NCBI GenBank assembly: GCA_964521815.1
Contig: CAZFSN010000214.1
Span: forward strand, 1 to 5,175
Direction: 5' to 3'
Origin: JAAEQD01 sp964521815
GTDB lineage: Bacteria; Zixibacteria; MSB-5A5; UBA10806; 4484-95
Length of the DNA: 5,175 nt
Part shown: positions 4,636 through 5,175 of the stretch, piece by piece
How the letters are laid out: the number at the start of each line of letters is the position of its first letter
How positions within the stretch are numbered: the first letter of the stretch is position 1
Notes under the pieces: generated by a model
Seen by the model: only the letters and a program-made list of their open reading frames with translations
What the model was told of the DNA's origin: nothing
Databases searched by the model: none
Made by a program: the position numbers and the translations under genes

Positions 4636-5175
4636 TTGAAATATCTATTCGTTCTTATCGCCATATGTTTAGCCATAGTTGCCTGCAATAAAAAATCGAC
4701 CGCGCCGGAAAACCGGCTGATTCTATACGATAGTTTCGAAACAGAGGGTGTCGGTTCGTATGCCGGTTGGACCGTTCAGGAGGGTCAAGCCGATTTCGAC
4801 AACAGCACACCGGCGGACGGCGGCAGCGTTTCGCTTATGCTGATCGCCGACGGCGAAATCGAGGGTACGGCTGTCAAGGAAATAGTGGCCGATCACGGCG
4901 ATGGTATCTACACGTTCTCGATCTGGGGCAGGATGTCGACCGACCAGCCGGAGGAAACCGGCTATATCACATTCGGGATCAGCGATGATGACGACGTACT
5001 GCAGGAAAAATCTGTTTTCTTAACCGACACTACCTGGACCAAATACACGCTTGTCGATACGCTGTCTTTCGATGCCGGCCAATATCTGTACATGAAACTC
5101 TCCCCCGGCCTGCCCGAAGGCGACGCTGTCTGGTATTCCCTGTTCGATCTGCTGAGGCTGGATAAGGCGGAGTGA
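4636..5175 (+). CDS. Small predicted lipoprotein with a beta-rich, CBM-like domain
   Basis: The open frame runs back to a TTG at 4618, but the better start is the in-frame TTG at 4636. It sits 5 bases after AAAGGAGG (4623-4630), a sequence the longer version would have to translate. This start gives 179 residues beginning with a classic lipoprotein signal: Lys2, a hydrophobic core, and lipobox IVAC ending at Cys17, followed by a polar linker (NKKSTAPE). The mature ~160 residues have alternating beta-type sequence: DSFE, GWTVQEG, GGSVSLML, YTFSIWGRMS, GYITFGISDD, TWTKYTLVDTL, YLYMKLSPG and a final FDLLRL. This pattern resembles jelly-roll, carbohydrate-binding-module-like (CBM4/9 or discoidin-type) domains found in cell-surface proteins. 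No catalytic motif is seen. It is acidic, rich in Asp/Glu. The likely location is membrane-anchored on the outside; ligand and role are unknown. The gene is complete and monocistronic as far as visible, ending at the window edge. Confidence 0.8.
   Translation: MKYLFVLIAICLAIVACNKKSTAPENRLILYDSFETEGVGSYAGWTVQEGQADFDNSTPADGGSVSLMLIADGEIEGTAVKEIVADHGDGIYTFSIWGRMSTDQPEETGYITFGISDDDDVLQEKSVFLTDTTWTKYTLVDTLSFDAGQYLYMKLSPGLPEGDAVWYSLFDLLRLDKAE

Overview
The window looks bacterial. Strong Shine-Dalgarno sequences precede the two rightward genes, one of which encodes a lipoprotein with a lipobox. It holds four protein genes: two on the minus strand at the left and two on the plus strand at the right. 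The central and right genes are moderately GC-rich. The far-left gene is very AT-rich (about 29% GC by hand count over positions 1-900) and looks like acquired DNA. A GatD-type protein in a bacterium, AsnA, and dispersed CATTGCGAGG-type palindromes together suggest an uncultivated lineage, possibly of the FCB/Zixibacteria kind. That placement is a low-confidence guess.

Left (1-1227): a minus-strand HD-domain phosphohydrolase of the dNTP triphosphohydrolase/SAMHD1-like family, cut at its 3' end by the window edge. All metal and catalytic residues I can align are present. It has its own consensus promoter (TTGACA-17-TATGTT) with a perfect 7+7 palindrome between the boxes, and the -10 box is so close to the ATG that the mRNA is probably leaderless. 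Middle (1228-4196): two divergent genes about 455 bp apart. One is a GatD-like protein (amidase subunit of archaeal-type Glu-tRNA(Gln) amidotransferase, asparaginase fold); the other is asnA (ammonia-dependent asparagine synthetase). One makes asparagine and the other has a fold that hydrolyses side-chain amides, so the pair may form an Asn/Gln amide node. No gatE lies in the window. The gap between them holds several perfect inverted repeats and a plus-strand intrinsic terminator that belongs to no visible gene.

Right (4197-5175): downstream of asnA is a cluster of three palindromic repeats. Two are related hairpins in opposite orientation, and the third is a cloverleaf-like element with GTCATTGCGA ends. 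A strong intrinsic terminator follows, then a small predicted lipoprotein with a beta-rich, carbohydrate-binding-module-like exterior domain. Its true start is probably a TTG at 4636, six codons inside the longest open frame.

No tRNA, rRNA, CRISPR array, transposase or classical defence operon is visible. The most system-like candidates are the operator-controlled HD dNTPase (neighbours off the left edge), the GatD/AsnA pair, and the unexplained terminator upstream of asnA.
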